From CAZIGK01 sp964538615 (GTDB lineage Bacteria > Pseudomonadota > Alphaproteobacteria > Rickettsiales > RI-342): a DNA stretch of 64,000 bases. The stretch spans positions 24,803 through 88,802 of the forward strand of contig CAZIGK010000008.1 in the NCBI GenBank assembly GCA_964538615.1, given 5' to 3'. Numbering within the stretch: the first letter of the stretch is position 1; each line of letters starts with the position of its first letter. The notes under the pieces were generated by a model. That model worked only from the letters and a program-made list of their open reading frames with translations. It did not search any database and was not told where the DNA came from. Below are positions 37,654-46,616 of the stretch, piece after piece. Made by a program: the position numbers and the translations under genes.

Positions 37654-38160
37654 CTATTCCAGCAATTCTTCCTGATATACACCCCATAACTGCCCCATTG
37701 GGCTCCAGCCTTTTACATTATCCACCTGCAATTTGCACCATTGTGCCTGACAGGTAATAATATCCGCAATCACGCCGCTCTCAATACGCAAAATTACCGG
37801 GCTTTCCTTCTCTGGCGCAGAGTGTAACTGCCCGATATGTGAGAGGAAAATAGCTGTTCTACGGCCACTTAACATGGATTTAAAAACCCAGCCAGTCTCT
37901 CCTGTATGGTCACGTACCTTACGCCAGCTATCAAACTCATCAATAATTTCAATAGGTAATCCTTTGCGTTGATACATCCAGCGCACGGGATAGCGCGTGC
38001 CGGGACCCGTGCGCATATTAATGGTTTCCGATTTTAAAGACGCAAAGCGGGGCAGGGGCAAGCCGCTGTTGCTACCTGCCAAAAGAGGAGCACTCATCAT
38101 CAGGCTTATCACGACACAAACAGCCCCCCCGATCAGACGATGCCATGTGCGGTAACGCAT
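37654..38160 (-). CDS. Periplasmic SH3 domain protein
   Basis: A 168-residue protein with a hydrophobic signal segment near the start, then two bacterial SH3-like repeats (INMRTGPGTRYPVRWMYQ with DSWRKVRDHTGETGWVFKSML, then a second half ending QWCKLQVDNVKGWSPMGQLWG). Such domains bind peptidoglycan or proteins in the periplasm. The start is unsure: an ATG at 38211 has AGGA at better spacing but makes a long N-terminus before the signal segment. It follows cysK on the same strand. Confidence 0.75.
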   Translation of the reverse strand: MRYRTWHRLIGGAVCVVISLMMSAPLLAGSNSGLPLPRFASLKSETINMRTGPGTRYPVRWMYQRKGLPIEIIDEFDSWRKVRDHTGETGWVFKSMLSGRRTAIFLSHIGQLHSAPEKESPVILRIESGVIADIITCQAQWCKLQVDNVKGWSPMGQLWGVYQEELLE

Positions 38161-38292
38161 ACCCTCTCTGGCATTGGCGGTCGTGTGGTTGCCGTCAAGC
38201 TGTTGCCTCATACCCTCATCCTGTCTGCCTGCAAATAACATCACATGGCGTCTTTGTAACGGGTAGATACAGAAAAGCAAGCCACAGCTTCG

Positions 38293-39276
38293 CTATTCCA
38301 GACCGTTGAATAAATCCGTCGAGAGATAACGTTCTGCGAAGGAGGCACATATCACTACCATACGTTTGCCTGCCATATCCGGCTGTTTGCCACGCTCTAT
38401 GGCTGCCGCAACCGCCGCCCCGCTGGAAATGCCAACCGGTATGCCTTCTTGTGCGGCCAGCGCACGGGCGGTCGCAAAAGCCGTCTCGTTGCTCACCGTC
38501 AATACTTCGTCCAGCAAGTCTTTGCGCAGAATATCCGGTATAAATCCGGCACCAATGCCCTGTATTTTATGCGGTCCCGGCGCCCCACCGGAGAGTACAG
38601 GGCTTGCTTCGGGTTCAACCGCGCATATGCGAATCTGCGGGTTATAGGCTTTCAACACCTCTGCGCAGCCGGTAATGGTGCCACCCGTGCCCACTCCCGC
38701 AACCAGTGCATCTACACGGCCATCCGTGTCCCGCCAGATTTCCTCTGCCGTAGTATGGCGATGAATTTCAGGGTTATACGGGTTTTGAAACTGCTGCAAC
38801 ATGACGGCATCCGGCGTCTGTTCCACCAGTTCTGCAGCCTTGGTAATGGCACCTTTCATGCCTTCCGCAGCGGGGGTCAAGACCAACTCTGCCCCTAACA
38901 GACGCAGCATTTTACGCCGTTCCTGCGACATGCTTTCCGGCATGGTTAATATCAAACGGTAGCCTTTGGCGGCAGCAACAAATGCCAGTGCAATCCCTGT
39001 GTTACCGGAAGTTGGTTCTACAAGAACAGTTTTGCCAGGGGTAATTTCGCCCGCCTGTTCCGCCAGTGTCATCATAGCATAACCAATCCTATCCTTTACC
39101 GAGGCGAGAGGGTTGAAACATTCCAGCTTCACCAGAATCTCGGCATGGCAGCCCGCTGCTTTGGGCAAATGGTTCAGCCGAACCAACGGTGTATTACCAA
39201 TGGTTTCCACAATAGAATCATAGATACGTCCCCGGCCGGGGGTATCCAGTTCAGGAAAAAGAGAGGTATCAGTCAT
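38293..39276 (-). CDS. cysK: Cysteine synthase A (O-acetylserine sulfhydrylase)
   Basis: A 327-residue PLP enzyme that makes cysteine from O-acetylserine and sulfide. K61 in ASVKDRIGY binds PLP and TSGNTGI holds the substrate carboxylate; GTGGTITG and SSGAAVAAA follow as in the family. GGAGGAAACGCG precedes the ATG. It is followed by the SH3 gene; no other cysteine genes are nearby. Confidence 0.95.
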   Translation of the reverse strand: MTDTSLFPELDTPGRGRIYDSIVETIGNTPLVRLNHLPKAAGCHAEILVKLECFNPLASVKDRIGYAMMTLAEQAGEITPGKTVLVEPTSGNTGIALAFVAAAKGYRLILTMPESMSQERRKMLRLLGAELVLTPAAEGMKGAITKAAELVEQTPDAVMLQQFQNPYNPEIHRHTTAEEIWRDTDGRVDALVAGVGTGGTITGCAEVLKAYNPQIRICAVEPEASPVLSGGAPGPHKIQGIGAGFIPDILRKDLLDEVLTVSNETAFATARALAAQEGIPVGISSGAAVAAAIERGKQPDMAGKRMVVICASFAERYLSTDLFNGLE

Positions 39277-39403
39277 CGCGTTTCCTCCGTGGCTATGGGT
39301 AGGCTTCCAGCAGTACCGTTGTTTAATGGCCTATGCAATAGGGGGTGTGATTCTCTTCCGGTGGATAGCGCCCAAGGCAGGATACATCCCCTCATGTTCC
39401 ATC

Positions 39404-39540
39404 ACCTTTTAGCATGTAATGGACTGCCAATGCTGAATGTCTGCGCTTCCGGCTTTCCTGTACGTTTTTAAGTACACGGGAACGTCCGGTTCTCGAAATC
39501 CAGCCTTTTCGCCACATTCTCCACTCAATGCTGATTGAAC
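39404..39540 (+). repeat. Dispersed repeat family B, copy 2
   Basis: The first 85 bases are nearly the same as 63912-64000, including TTTAGCATGTAATGGACTGC, AATGTCTGCGCTTCCGGCTT and a small inverted pair TGTAC/GTACA around a T/A-rich loop. The right end (CGCCACATTCTC) matches the copy at 36590. It fills the gap between the cysK start and the mnmA stop. Confidence 0.8.
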
Positions 39541-40638
39541 CTAACTGCGCGCAATCCATCCGCCACCCAACATCCGGTCACCATCGTAAAACACACATGC
39601 CTGTCCCGGTGCCACGCCATATTCCGGCGCGACAAAGCGAACCCGCACCCCATCTGCGTCCTGTATCAATTCCGCCTCTACCGGCTGATGCGCAGAACGC
39701 ACCTTAACCTGCACATCCCGTGGGTGCTCACCCAAGGGGGTATCCCCCAGCCAGTTTACGCCATGCAGATGAATGTCTGCCCTTGCCAGCGCCTCTTTCG
39801 GGCCTACGACCACCTGATGTTTGTCCGCATCAATCCTGACCACATAGAGCGGTTCTCCCCCCCCAATGCCCAGACCTTTGCGCTGCCCGACCGTGTAGTT
39901 GATAATCCCGTCATGCTGACCCAGCACCCGCCCATCCACATGCACAATGTCGCCAGCATCCAGTGCGCCGGGGCGAAATTTTTCAATCACTTTTGCATAG
40001 CCACCGGTAGGGACAAAACAAATATCCTGACTGTCCGGTTTATCCTGCACTTCCAGCCCATATTTCGCGGCCAGTGCGCGGGTTTGCTCTTTGTGCAAAT
40101 GCCCCAGCGGAAAGCGCAAAAAATCCAGTTGCTCCTGCGTGGTGGCAAACAAAAAATAGCTCTGGTCTTTTTTTGGGTCTGCGCCGCGTAGCATCTGTGC
40201 TTTGCCCTGAAAGGCTCGCTGCACATAATGGCCGGTCGCCATAGCATCCGCCTGCAAGTCACGGGCGGTGCCCAGCAGGTCTTTAAACTTTACCGTCTGG
40301 TTACAACGCACACAGGGAATGGGCGTTTCCCCATGCAAATAGCTATCCACAAACTCGTCAATGACCTGTTCTTTGAAGCGGCTTTCATAATTTAAGACAT
40401 AATGGGGTATTCCAATCGCATCCGCGACACGGCGCGCATCGTGAATATCCTGCCCGGCACAGCAGGCTCCCTTTTTTTTCAGTGCCTCACCATAGTCATA
40501 AAGCTGGAGGGTGATTCCCACCACATCATAGCCTTCATCCTTCAGCATTGCGGCTACCACCGAGCTATCCACCCCGCCAGACATGGCCACCACCACACGG
40601 GTGTCAGCAGGAGATTTATCAAAACCAAGGCTATTCAT
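39541..40638 (-). CDS. mnmA: tRNA 2-thiouridylase MnmA
   Basis: A 365-residue enzyme that puts sulfur on U34 of Lys, Glu and Gln tRNAs. The PP-loop SGGVDSS, the cysteine motif PCVRCN, GHYVQR and DSQDICFVP (second catalytic Cys) are all present. I use the ATG giving MNSLGF; a GTG four codons upstream is also possible. It is separate from coaBC by a hairpin. Confidence 0.95.
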   Translation of the reverse strand: MNSLGFDKSPADTRVVVAMSGGVDSSVVAAMLKDEGYDVVGITLQLYDYGEALKKKGACCAGQDIHDARRVADAIGIPHYVLNYESRFKEQVIDEFVDSYLHGETPIPCVRCNQTVKFKDLLGTARDLQADAMATGHYVQRAFQGKAQMLRGADPKKDQSYFLFATTQEQLDFLRFPLGHLHKEQTRALAAKYGLEVQDKPDSQDICFVPTGGYAKVIEKFRPGALDAGDIVHVDGRVLGQHDGIINYTVGQRKGLGIGGGEPLYVVRIDADKHQVVVGPKEALARADIHLHGVNWLGDTPLGEHPRDVQVKVRSAHQPVEAELIQDADGVRVRFVAPEYGVAPGQACVFYDGDRMLGGGWIARS

Positions 40639-40680
40639 GTGTTTCTGCACCGTTTTGTTTAGGGTAGAAGGGCAGTGGTT

Positions 40681-40701
40681 ATAGCACTAAAACAGTGCTA
40701 T
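40681..40701. terminator. Hairpin between mnmA and coaBC
   Basis: ATAGCACT and AGTGCTAT form a perfect 8-bp stem around AAAAC. It lies 28 bases after the coaBC stop on the minus strand but lacks a U-tract there, so it may be a weak terminator or an mRNA end stabiliser. Confidence 0.5.
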
Positions 40702-40728
40702 TTGCAACCATGCCTGACAGTGCCTGGG

Positions 40729-41931
40729 TTAACCCAGTGCTTCCACTATCGCATCGGCCAACTGCCGGGCAGATTGCTCTTTGCTCTGCTGCGGCCAAAA
40801 CTGGCTCTCTGCATCGGTTACAAACAACAGGCGGGATGCTTCCTGCCCAAAGGTTTGGCCACCGGCCACGGCATTGGCCAGCAACCAGTCGCAGCCTTTG
40901 CGCTTTCGTTTGGCTTCTGCCAACGCCTGTAACTCTGCATCCTCCTCCACCGCTTCTGCGGCAAACCCAACCACCAACCGTGGGCGGCGAGCCTTCAACT
41001 GGCTGATATACGACAGAATATCCACTGTTTCGTGCAGTTGCAAAGCAGGGGGAGATGCATGTTGCTCTTTTTTTAGCTTACCTGCCAGCTTTTGCTTTGG
41101 CGTCCAGTCCGCGACAGCGGCGGTTGCAATAAATATATCCGCTGGCAGGCTACCTTCCACGGCGGTCAGCATATCGGCGGCACTTTCCACATATTTCATC
41201 TGCACCCCTTTGGGGGCAGGTAAGGCGGTGGGGCCGGAAACCAGCGTCACACTCGCGCCTGTTTCCACCAACGCCTTGGCAATGGCGTAGCCCTGCCTGC
41301 CCGACGAGCGGTTACCAATAAAACGCACGTCATCCAGCGCTTCGTAGGTGGGGCCAGCCGTCACCAATACATGCACACCACGTAAAGGCTGGTCATCAGC
41401 GGTTTTTTGATTCAATAGCAACGCATCCAGCAATGCCTGTGGGCTACTCATGCGGCCATCCCCTTCCTCGCCACAGGCTACCATGCCTGCTTCCGGACCA
41501 ATGCAGCGAATCCCATCATGTGCCAGTTGCCTGATATTGCGCTGGGTGGCCGGGTGCATCCACATGCGGGGGTTCATGGCGGGGGCGACATATACCGGCT
41601 TATCTGTCGCCAACAAAAGGGTGGATGCCAAATCATCTGCCACCCCATGTGCCATTTTCGCCAGAATATCCGCCGAAGCCGGAGCTACCAGCACGACATC
41701 CGCCTCGCGGGAGAGACGAATATGCCCCATTTCCGCTTCATCTTTCAGGCTGAACAAATCCTCATATACAGGCTTTGCCGCCAGCGCCGCGACAGACATG
41801 GGGGTGACAAACTGTTTGCCGCCTGCGGTCAGTACCGGGGTCACCTCATGGCCAGATTCCCGCGCCAGCCGAATAAACTCCAGCGAGCGAAAGGCCGCGA
41901 TAGAGCCTGTGATGATAAGAAGAATGTGCAT
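40729..41931 (-). CDS. coaBC: Bifunctional CoaBC (phosphopantothenoylcysteine synthetase/decarboxylase)
   Basis: A 400-residue two-domain enzyme of coenzyme A synthesis. The N-terminal flavin-dependent decarboxylase (CoaC) has GSIAAFRS, GHIRLSREAD with its catalytic His and PAMNPRMWMHPATQRN. The C-terminal synthetase (CoaB) has GPTYEALDDVRFIGNRSSGRQG and ADWTPKQ. The ATG at 41931 lies 18 bases after ubiB, and the gene belongs to the ubiE - ubiB - coaBC operon common in alphaproteobacteria. Confidence 0.95.
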   Translation of the reverse strand: MHILLIITGSIAAFRSLEFIRLARESGHEVTPVLTAGGKQFVTPMSVAALAAKPVYEDLFSLKDEAEMGHIRLSREADVVLVAPASADILAKMAHGVADDLASTLLLATDKPVYVAPAMNPRMWMHPATQRNIRQLAHDGIRCIGPEAGMVACGEEGDGRMSSPQALLDALLLNQKTADDQPLRGVHVLVTAGPTYEALDDVRFIGNRSSGRQGYAIAKALVETGASVTLVSGPTALPAPKGVQMKYVESAADMLTAVEGSLPADIFIATAAVADWTPKQKLAGKLKKEQHASPPALQLHETVDILSYISQLKARRPRLVVGFAAEAVEEDAELQALAEAKRKRKGCDWLLANAVAGGQTFGQEASRLLFVTDAESQFWPQQSKEQSARQLADAIVEALG

Positions 41932-41949
41932 GTCCGAGCCTTTCACTGA

Positions 41950-43497
41950 TTATCCACTCACCCGCCACGCCATATAAACCAAACACCCGACCGCCAGCCA
42001 TCCCATCAGTGTAAATTGACGCAACATGCGCTGTTGACGGTAGCTGTTGGGGTTGTATGCGGCCGGGTGAATCGGTAGCTTGCCTTCTGCCAGCGTGCCA
42101 ATCACCTGTTCTGCCTCCTGAATCAGCCGGGGCAGGGTACGCATGGCGCTCCATACTTCCCACAGTTGGCGGCGGGTAAATTCTTTACGGCCAAACTGCG
42201 CCTGCATCCACTCGCGCACCAGCGGTTCGCTCAGGCGCCACATATTGATGTTCGGGTCAAGGCTGCGTGCCAGACCTTCCACCAAAATCAGAGATTTCTG
42301 CAATAACAACAACTGAATCTGCGTTTGCATGTTAAAAGTGCGGGTAATGCTGAAGAGCTGCTGTAGCAATCGTCCCAGCGAGATAGACTCCAGCGGCTGG
42401 TTGACAATTGGCTCCGCAAAAGAGCGCAAAGCCTGTGCAAAAGCGTGGGTATTGGTATCCTTGGAGACATAACCCGCTTCAATATGCACTCTGGCGACAT
42501 GCAGATAGTCTCTTTTCAGTAACCCACGAATAATCTCAATCAAGTGGCGGCGGGTTTCCACATCCATGCGCCCCATAATGCCAAAATCCAACACCACAAT
42601 ATTCCCGTTGGGTGCCACCAGCAAATTACCGGGGTGCATGTCCGCATGAAAAAAACCATCATGCAAAGCCTGCCGCAAAAACTGTTCTACCAGCTCTTTG
42701 GCCAGTTGGCTGCGGTCATAGTCCAGCTCATCCAGACGGGCAATCTCTCCCATGGGGATGCCCTCCATCCATTCCATGGTCATCACCCCTTGTGCGGTGC
42801 GTGTCCAATCAATGCCGGGTACCTGAAAATGGGTGGAGTATTTGGCCAGTTGTTCTTTCAGTTCGCTGGCGGCCGCGGCCTCTAGTTGCAGGTTCATTTC
42901 AATGGCGACTCCCTGCTCAAAGAAGCGCACCACCTCCACCAGCCGCAAGCGGCGTAATTCCGGTTGCCATAGTTCCAGCTTGCTGGCCAGCCAGTAGCAT
43001 AATGCCAGATCTCCCTCAAACCGCTGCTGCACCCCCGGCCGCAGAACTTTCACAGCCACCGATTGCCCTTCCGGTGTCACGGCGCGATGCACCTGAGCAA
43101 TAGAAGCCGCCGCGACGGGATTAGGGTCAAACTCCGCAAACAGGCTGGTGACAGGTGCCTGTAACTGCGCCTCAATCATCTGCTGTGCAATGGCACTGGG
43201 AAAGGGGGGAACATTATCCTGCAAACCAGCCAGATCTTCCGCAATTTCCGCACCGACAATATCCACACGGGTGGATAGGGTTTGCCCAAGCTTGATAAAG
43301 CATGGCCCCAGTTGCTCAAACGCATCGCGCAGACGCTCGCCATGGCGCTTTTTCCGTTGGGTACGGCAAGCCAGCCTTTCAGCCAGCCATGCCAATGTGG
43401 TAAAGCCCGACCGGTAGAGAGGCAGGGTCGCGCCGCAACGTGCCAGTATCCATACAATCACCAACAGGCGATGATAATGCCGGATAGCGTTCAGCAT
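41950..43497 (-). CDS. ubiB: UbiB-family ubiquinone biosynthesis regulatory kinase
   Basis: A 515-residue atypical protein kinase-like protein needed for ubiquinone synthesis. The KxGQ motif is in FIKLGQTLSTR, the A-rich loop in AAASIAQVH, and the catalytic/metal motifs in HADMHPGNLL and VVLDFGIMGR. A hydrophobic segment at the very C-terminus (WLAVGCLVYMAW) anchors it. Its ATG overlaps the stop of ubiE (ATGA). Confidence 0.93.
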   Translation of the reverse strand: MLNAIRHYHRLLVIVWILARCGATLPLYRSGFTTLAWLAERLACRTQRKKRHGERLRDAFEQLGPCFIKLGQTLSTRVDIVGAEIAEDLAGLQDNVPPFPSAIAQQMIEAQLQAPVTSLFAEFDPNPVAAASIAQVHRAVTPEGQSVAVKVLRPGVQQRFEGDLALCYWLASKLELWQPELRRLRLVEVVRFFEQGVAIEMNLQLEAAAASELKEQLAKYSTHFQVPGIDWTRTAQGVMTMEWMEGIPMGEIARLDELDYDRSQLAKELVEQFLRQALHDGFFHADMHPGNLLVAPNGNIVVLDFGIMGRMDVETRRHLIEIIRGLLKRDYLHVARVHIEAGYVSKDTNTHAFAQALRSFAEPIVNQPLESISLGRLLQQLFSITRTFNMQTQIQLLLLQKSLILVEGLARSLDPNINMWRLSEPLVREWMQAQFGRKEFTRRQLWEVWSAMRTLPRLIQEAEQVIGTLAEGKLPIHPAAYNPNSYRQQRMLRQFTLMGWLAVGCLVYMAWRVSG

Positions 43498-44303
43498 CAC
43501 GCCACCTTCCATCCACGGTGCAGCGCAACGATACCACCCGTGTGATAGTGATAACTCACACGGCTGAAACCCGCCTCCTGCATCATTTGTTTAAAGCGTT
43601 CCGCACGGGGAAATAAACGGATACTCTCGACCAGATAGTCATATGCGCCTTTATCTCCGGTCAGCCATTTGCCAAAACGGGGAATTAATTGAAAAGAATA
43701 GGCATCGTAAACCGGCTTCAACGCAGGTTTAATATCCGGGGAAAACTCCAGACACAAAAATTGTCCACCGGGTTTTAATACACGGTATGCCTCCCGTAGT
43801 GCCTGTTGAATATCCGTCACATTGCGAATGCCAAAGGCAATAGTATAGCCGTCATAGCTCGCATCCGGCAGGGGCAGTTTTTCTGCATTGCCGCACAACC
43901 ATTGCAGAGGTACCGCCTGCTTCCATGGCCGTAACTGGTTGCGTGACCGTGCCTCTCCCTCGCGCAGCATCGCCTCGTTAATATCACATACCGTGATACT
44001 GCCTGTGGCTTCCGGCGGCTGGTGTAGATGCTGTAGGCGCTGTTGCATGGCATCCTGAATCCGAAAGGCAATATCGCCCGTACCTCCCGCTACATCCAGA
44101 TAGTCGCGTCCCGGCCAGGGGGCCAGTGTCCGTACCATATGGTTTTTCCACAAGCGGTGCAGCCCCCCGCTCATGACATCGTTCATCAGGTCATATTTCC
44201 CCGCGACCGATGCAAACACCTCTTTCACCTTGTCGGCTTTTTGTTCCGGTGCAATGGGGGTGAAGCCAAAATGCTCGCGTATATCTCGTGTGGGGTGGGT
44301 CAT
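43497..44303 (-). CDS. ubiE: UbiE C-methyltransferase (ubiquinone/menaquinone)
   Basis: A 268-residue SAM-dependent methyltransferase. VFASVAGKYDLMND, the SAM site DVAGGTGDIAF and GIRNVTD with VLKPGGQFLCLEFS are typical UbiE motifs. It methylates the C-2 carbon of the demethyl quinone. First gene of the minus-strand operon; divergent from mutM. Confidence 0.95.
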   Translation of the reverse strand: MTHPTRDIREHFGFTPIAPEQKADKVKEVFASVAGKYDLMNDVMSGGLHRLWKNHMVRTLAPWPGRDYLDVAGGTGDIAFRIQDAMQQRLQHLHQPPEATGSITVCDINEAMLREGEARSRNQLRPWKQAVPLQWLCGNAEKLPLPDASYDGYTIAFGIRNVTDIQQALREAYRVLKPGGQFLCLEFSPDIKPALKPVYDAYSFQLIPRFGKWLTGDKGAYDYLVESIRLFPRAERFKQMMQEAGFSRVSYHYHTGGIVALHRGWKVA

Positions 44304-44467
44304 AGCTCGTCCTGTACCTGCGAAAGACGTTTCGGCATCATCTAAAGCATATTTGCGGTTAAGAATACAGCCTATATATAAAGAGACAAAGAAGCACAGG
44401 CATGTTCCTTTGCTTACCCATCTCTCTGCTTACAATGCCTCCATCCATTTCCGCAAGGTGCCTCTCC

Positions 44468-45310
44468 ATGCCAGAACTTCCCGAAGTCGAAACCGTTGCT
44501 GCTGGTCTGCGTCGTTTCTGGGTGGGGCGCACCATCCGGAGCGTGCAACTCAACCGACCCAATCTGCGTTTCCCTTTTCCTGCGAACCTCGCACATTCTT
44601 TGCAAAACAGGCGCGTAGAGCAGGTGGAGCGCCGCGCCAAGTTTTTGCAAATCGGGCTACAGGGCGGCGGCTGGCTGGTATCGCACCTCGGCATGACGGG
44701 GGCGTGGCTGTTTGAAGAAACCGGCTATACCACCCCCCAGAAGCACGATCACCTGCTCCTCACTTTTACGGATAGCAGCGCCAGTTGGTACCATGATCCA
44801 CGACGTTTCGGTTATATAGATTATTTTGCCACCCACGAGGCCTTGGTGCGCAGCCGCCATTTCCTGCATCTGGGGGTGGAGCCTCTCTCCAATCACTGGC
44901 ATAGCCATTACCTGCAACAGCACTTATCACGTCGCAGCATGGCCATTAAGCCCGCGCTCATGGATGCCTCGTTAGTGGTAGGGGTCGGTAATATTTATGC
45001 CTCGGAATCCCTGCATCTGGCGCGTATTCACCCGGATCGTCCGGCTAACAGCCTCGGCATGGAAGAGCTGGAACGTCTGGTGCCCGCGGTGGTGCAGGTG
45101 TTACAGGCCGCCATCGCTTCCGGTGGCTCAACCTTGCGGGATTATACGGGGTTGAAAGGCGAAAGCGGCTATTTTCAACATCAGTTCACGGTGTATGATC
45201 GGGCGGGTCAGCCCTGTCGGCAGGCCACCTGTCAGGATGTGATACAACGCAGCACGCATGCCGGGCGCTCAACGTATTTTTGTCCCTCTTGTCAACCTTT
45301 TTGTGCGTAG
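44468..45310 (+). CDS. mutM: Formamidopyrimidine-DNA glycosylase
   Basis: A 280-residue Fpg enzyme that removes 8-oxoguanine. The mature N-terminus after Met is the catalytic proline of PELPEVETV, which fixes the start at 44468. VGNIYASESL and the C-terminal zinc finger (CRQATC then CPSC) are present. It is divergent from ubiE and precedes the possible origin region. Confidence 0.95.
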   Translation: MPELPEVETVAAGLRRFWVGRTIRSVQLNRPNLRFPFPANLAHSLQNRRVEQVERRAKFLQIGLQGGGWLVSHLGMTGAWLFEETGYTTPQKHDHLLLTFTDSSASWYHDPRRFGYIDYFATHEALVRSRHFLHLGVEPLSNHWHSHYLQQHLSRRSMAIKPALMDASLVVGVGNIYASESLHLARIHPDRPANSLGMEELERLVPAVVQVLQAAIASGGSTLRDYTGLKGESGYFQHQFTVYDRAGQPCRQATCQDVIQRSTHAGRSTYFCPSCQPFCA

Positions 45311-45579
45311 CGATAAAACCACATAATGCGGTTTAGTCTGGCTAGCGGCACTATATATGGTGTCAAGTGCATCAATTCCACATAACTAATTGAAAAAAAT
45401 AACAAAAATATTTTTTCATCAAATAACATTTGCAGGCTTGCAGCCATGTCTATGCGCTGCTAGCCTACAAGAACTTCATTTGAGGTGAACATTGCGTTCC
45501 CCACTCTGTCATCTTGAGCGTGCCAGCAGGACGCTTGCCATTTCCGCGTGGATAATGTGCAGGGCACACCTGTTTTTGC

Positions 45580-45608
45580 TTGACGTGATAGCCGGAAATC
45601 GCTAGGTT
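45580..45608 (+). promoter_or_regulatory. Possible sigma-70 promoter for rpsT
   Basis: TTGACG and TAGGTT are separated by 17 bases. Transcription would begin near 45615, about 90 bases before rpsT. The -35 is good and the -10 only fair. Confidence 0.4.
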
Positions 45609-45624
45609 CCGCCTCCCTCCTGAT

Positions 45625-45633
45625 TGTGGATAA
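45625..45633 (-). promoter_or_regulatory. DnaA box
   Basis: TGTGGATAA is the reverse complement of the consensus DnaA box TTATCCACA. It lies in the untranslated leader of rpsT, 1 kb before dnaA. Confidence 0.55.
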
Positions 45634-45706
45634 GTATGTGGAAATGTTTGTTTTCATGTTCTTACCCATGCAAAACATAACTTTTTTACTATGGAATATC
45701 TGATCT

Positions 45707-45973
45707 ATGGCTAACCATCGTTCTGCAGAAAAGCGCATTCGTCAAACCGAGCGCCGTACCTTGGTCAACCGCGCCCGCAAGAGCCGCATTCATACCTTCA
45801 CCCGTAAGGTAGAAGAAGCGATCGCCAGCGGCGATGCAACGGTTGCACGTCAGGCTCTGCAAAACCTTCAGCCGGAAATTATGCGCGGCGCCATCAAAGG
45901 CGTTGTAGCGAAAAAAACCGCTTCCCGCAAAATCAGCCGTTTGGCTGCCCGTGTGAAAGCTCTGGCCGCGTAA
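45707..45973 (+). CDS. rpsT: 30S ribosomal protein S20
   Basis: An 88-residue basic protein beginning ANHRSAEKRIRQTERRTLVN after Met, typical of S20, which binds 16S rRNA early in 30S assembly. Position before dnaA is common in alphaproteobacteria. Confidence 0.97.
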   Translation: MANHRSAEKRIRQTERRTLVNRARKSRIHTFTRKVEEAIASGDATVARQALQNLQPEIMRGAIKGVVAKKTASRKISRLAARVKALAA

Positions 45974-46089
45974 TTATTCGCGTTTCAACGGTTTTTCGTC
46001 TTTTTGCCTATACGCGCTTCACAGAGCGCATGTAACGCCAGTGCTTCACTGGTGACAGGATTCGCTTTGCCAAATTATCAGGAGGGATA

Positions 46090-46584
46090 ATGGTGCAGCT
46101 AACCGATGCCAATGCCCTGTTACAGCAGGCGCAGCAGCAATCATCAGCGCAGGGCTATGCCGGCAATCTGACCGCACCTCAGGCGTGGCAGGTCTTGCTG
46201 CAAAACCCTTCAGCGCGGCTGGTGGACGTGCGCACTCAGGCAGAGTGGCAGACGGTCGGCATTCCGGATATGGCGCCCCTCAGAGAGCATCAGCCTGACA
46301 GTCAGCCTATTTTGCTGCTGGAGTGGGCAACGCCTCCGGCCATGCAGCCCAACCCGCAATTTTTATCCGTTTTGCAGCAACACATTCCGAATCAGCAAAC
46401 TCCCGTTTTCTTCCTTTGCCGTAGCGGGGGGCGCTCTCGTGCGGCCGCGCAACTGGCGACACAGGCTGGCTACACAGCGTGCTACAATATTGTCGGAGGA
46501 TTTGAAGGTGGCCCATCCGCAGATGGCCAACCCGCCTTTCTCCCCGGCTGGAAAGAACAAACCCTGCCATGGCGGTTGCCATGA
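46090..46584 (+). CDS. Rhodanese-like domain protein
   Basis: A 164-residue protein with one rhodanese domain: LTAPQAWQVLLQN at the start, RLVDVRTQAEW, and the active-site loop with cysteine in FLCRSGGRSRAAA. It may transfer sulfane sulfur. GGAGG stands before the start. Its stop lies in an ATGA overlap with an in-frame dnaA start and 33 bases before the more likely one, so it is probably co-transcribed with dnaA. Confidence 0.85.
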   Translation: MVQLTDANALLQQAQQQSSAQGYAGNLTAPQAWQVLLQNPSARLVDVRTQAEWQTVGIPDMAPLREHQPDSQPILLLEWATPPAMQPNPQFLSVLQQHIPNQQTPVFFLCRSGGRSRAAAQLATQAGYTACYNIVGGFEGGPSADGQPAFLPGWKEQTLPWRLP

Positions 46585-46616
46585 GCAGTGGAACATTCGA
46601 TACAGGGAACACGACC

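Larger units (their letters stand above)
45311..45706. other. Candidate replication-origin region
   Basis: No gene is seen in these 396 bp between mutM and rpsT. About 45376-45430 is strongly AT-rich with A/T runs, a possible unwinding element. A perfect DnaA box lies at 45625-45633 and one with a single mismatch (CGTGGATAA) at 45547-45555. The genes to the left are mainly minus strand and those to the right plus strand, as often around an origin. Two boxes are few, so this is a hypothesis. Confidence 0.35.
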
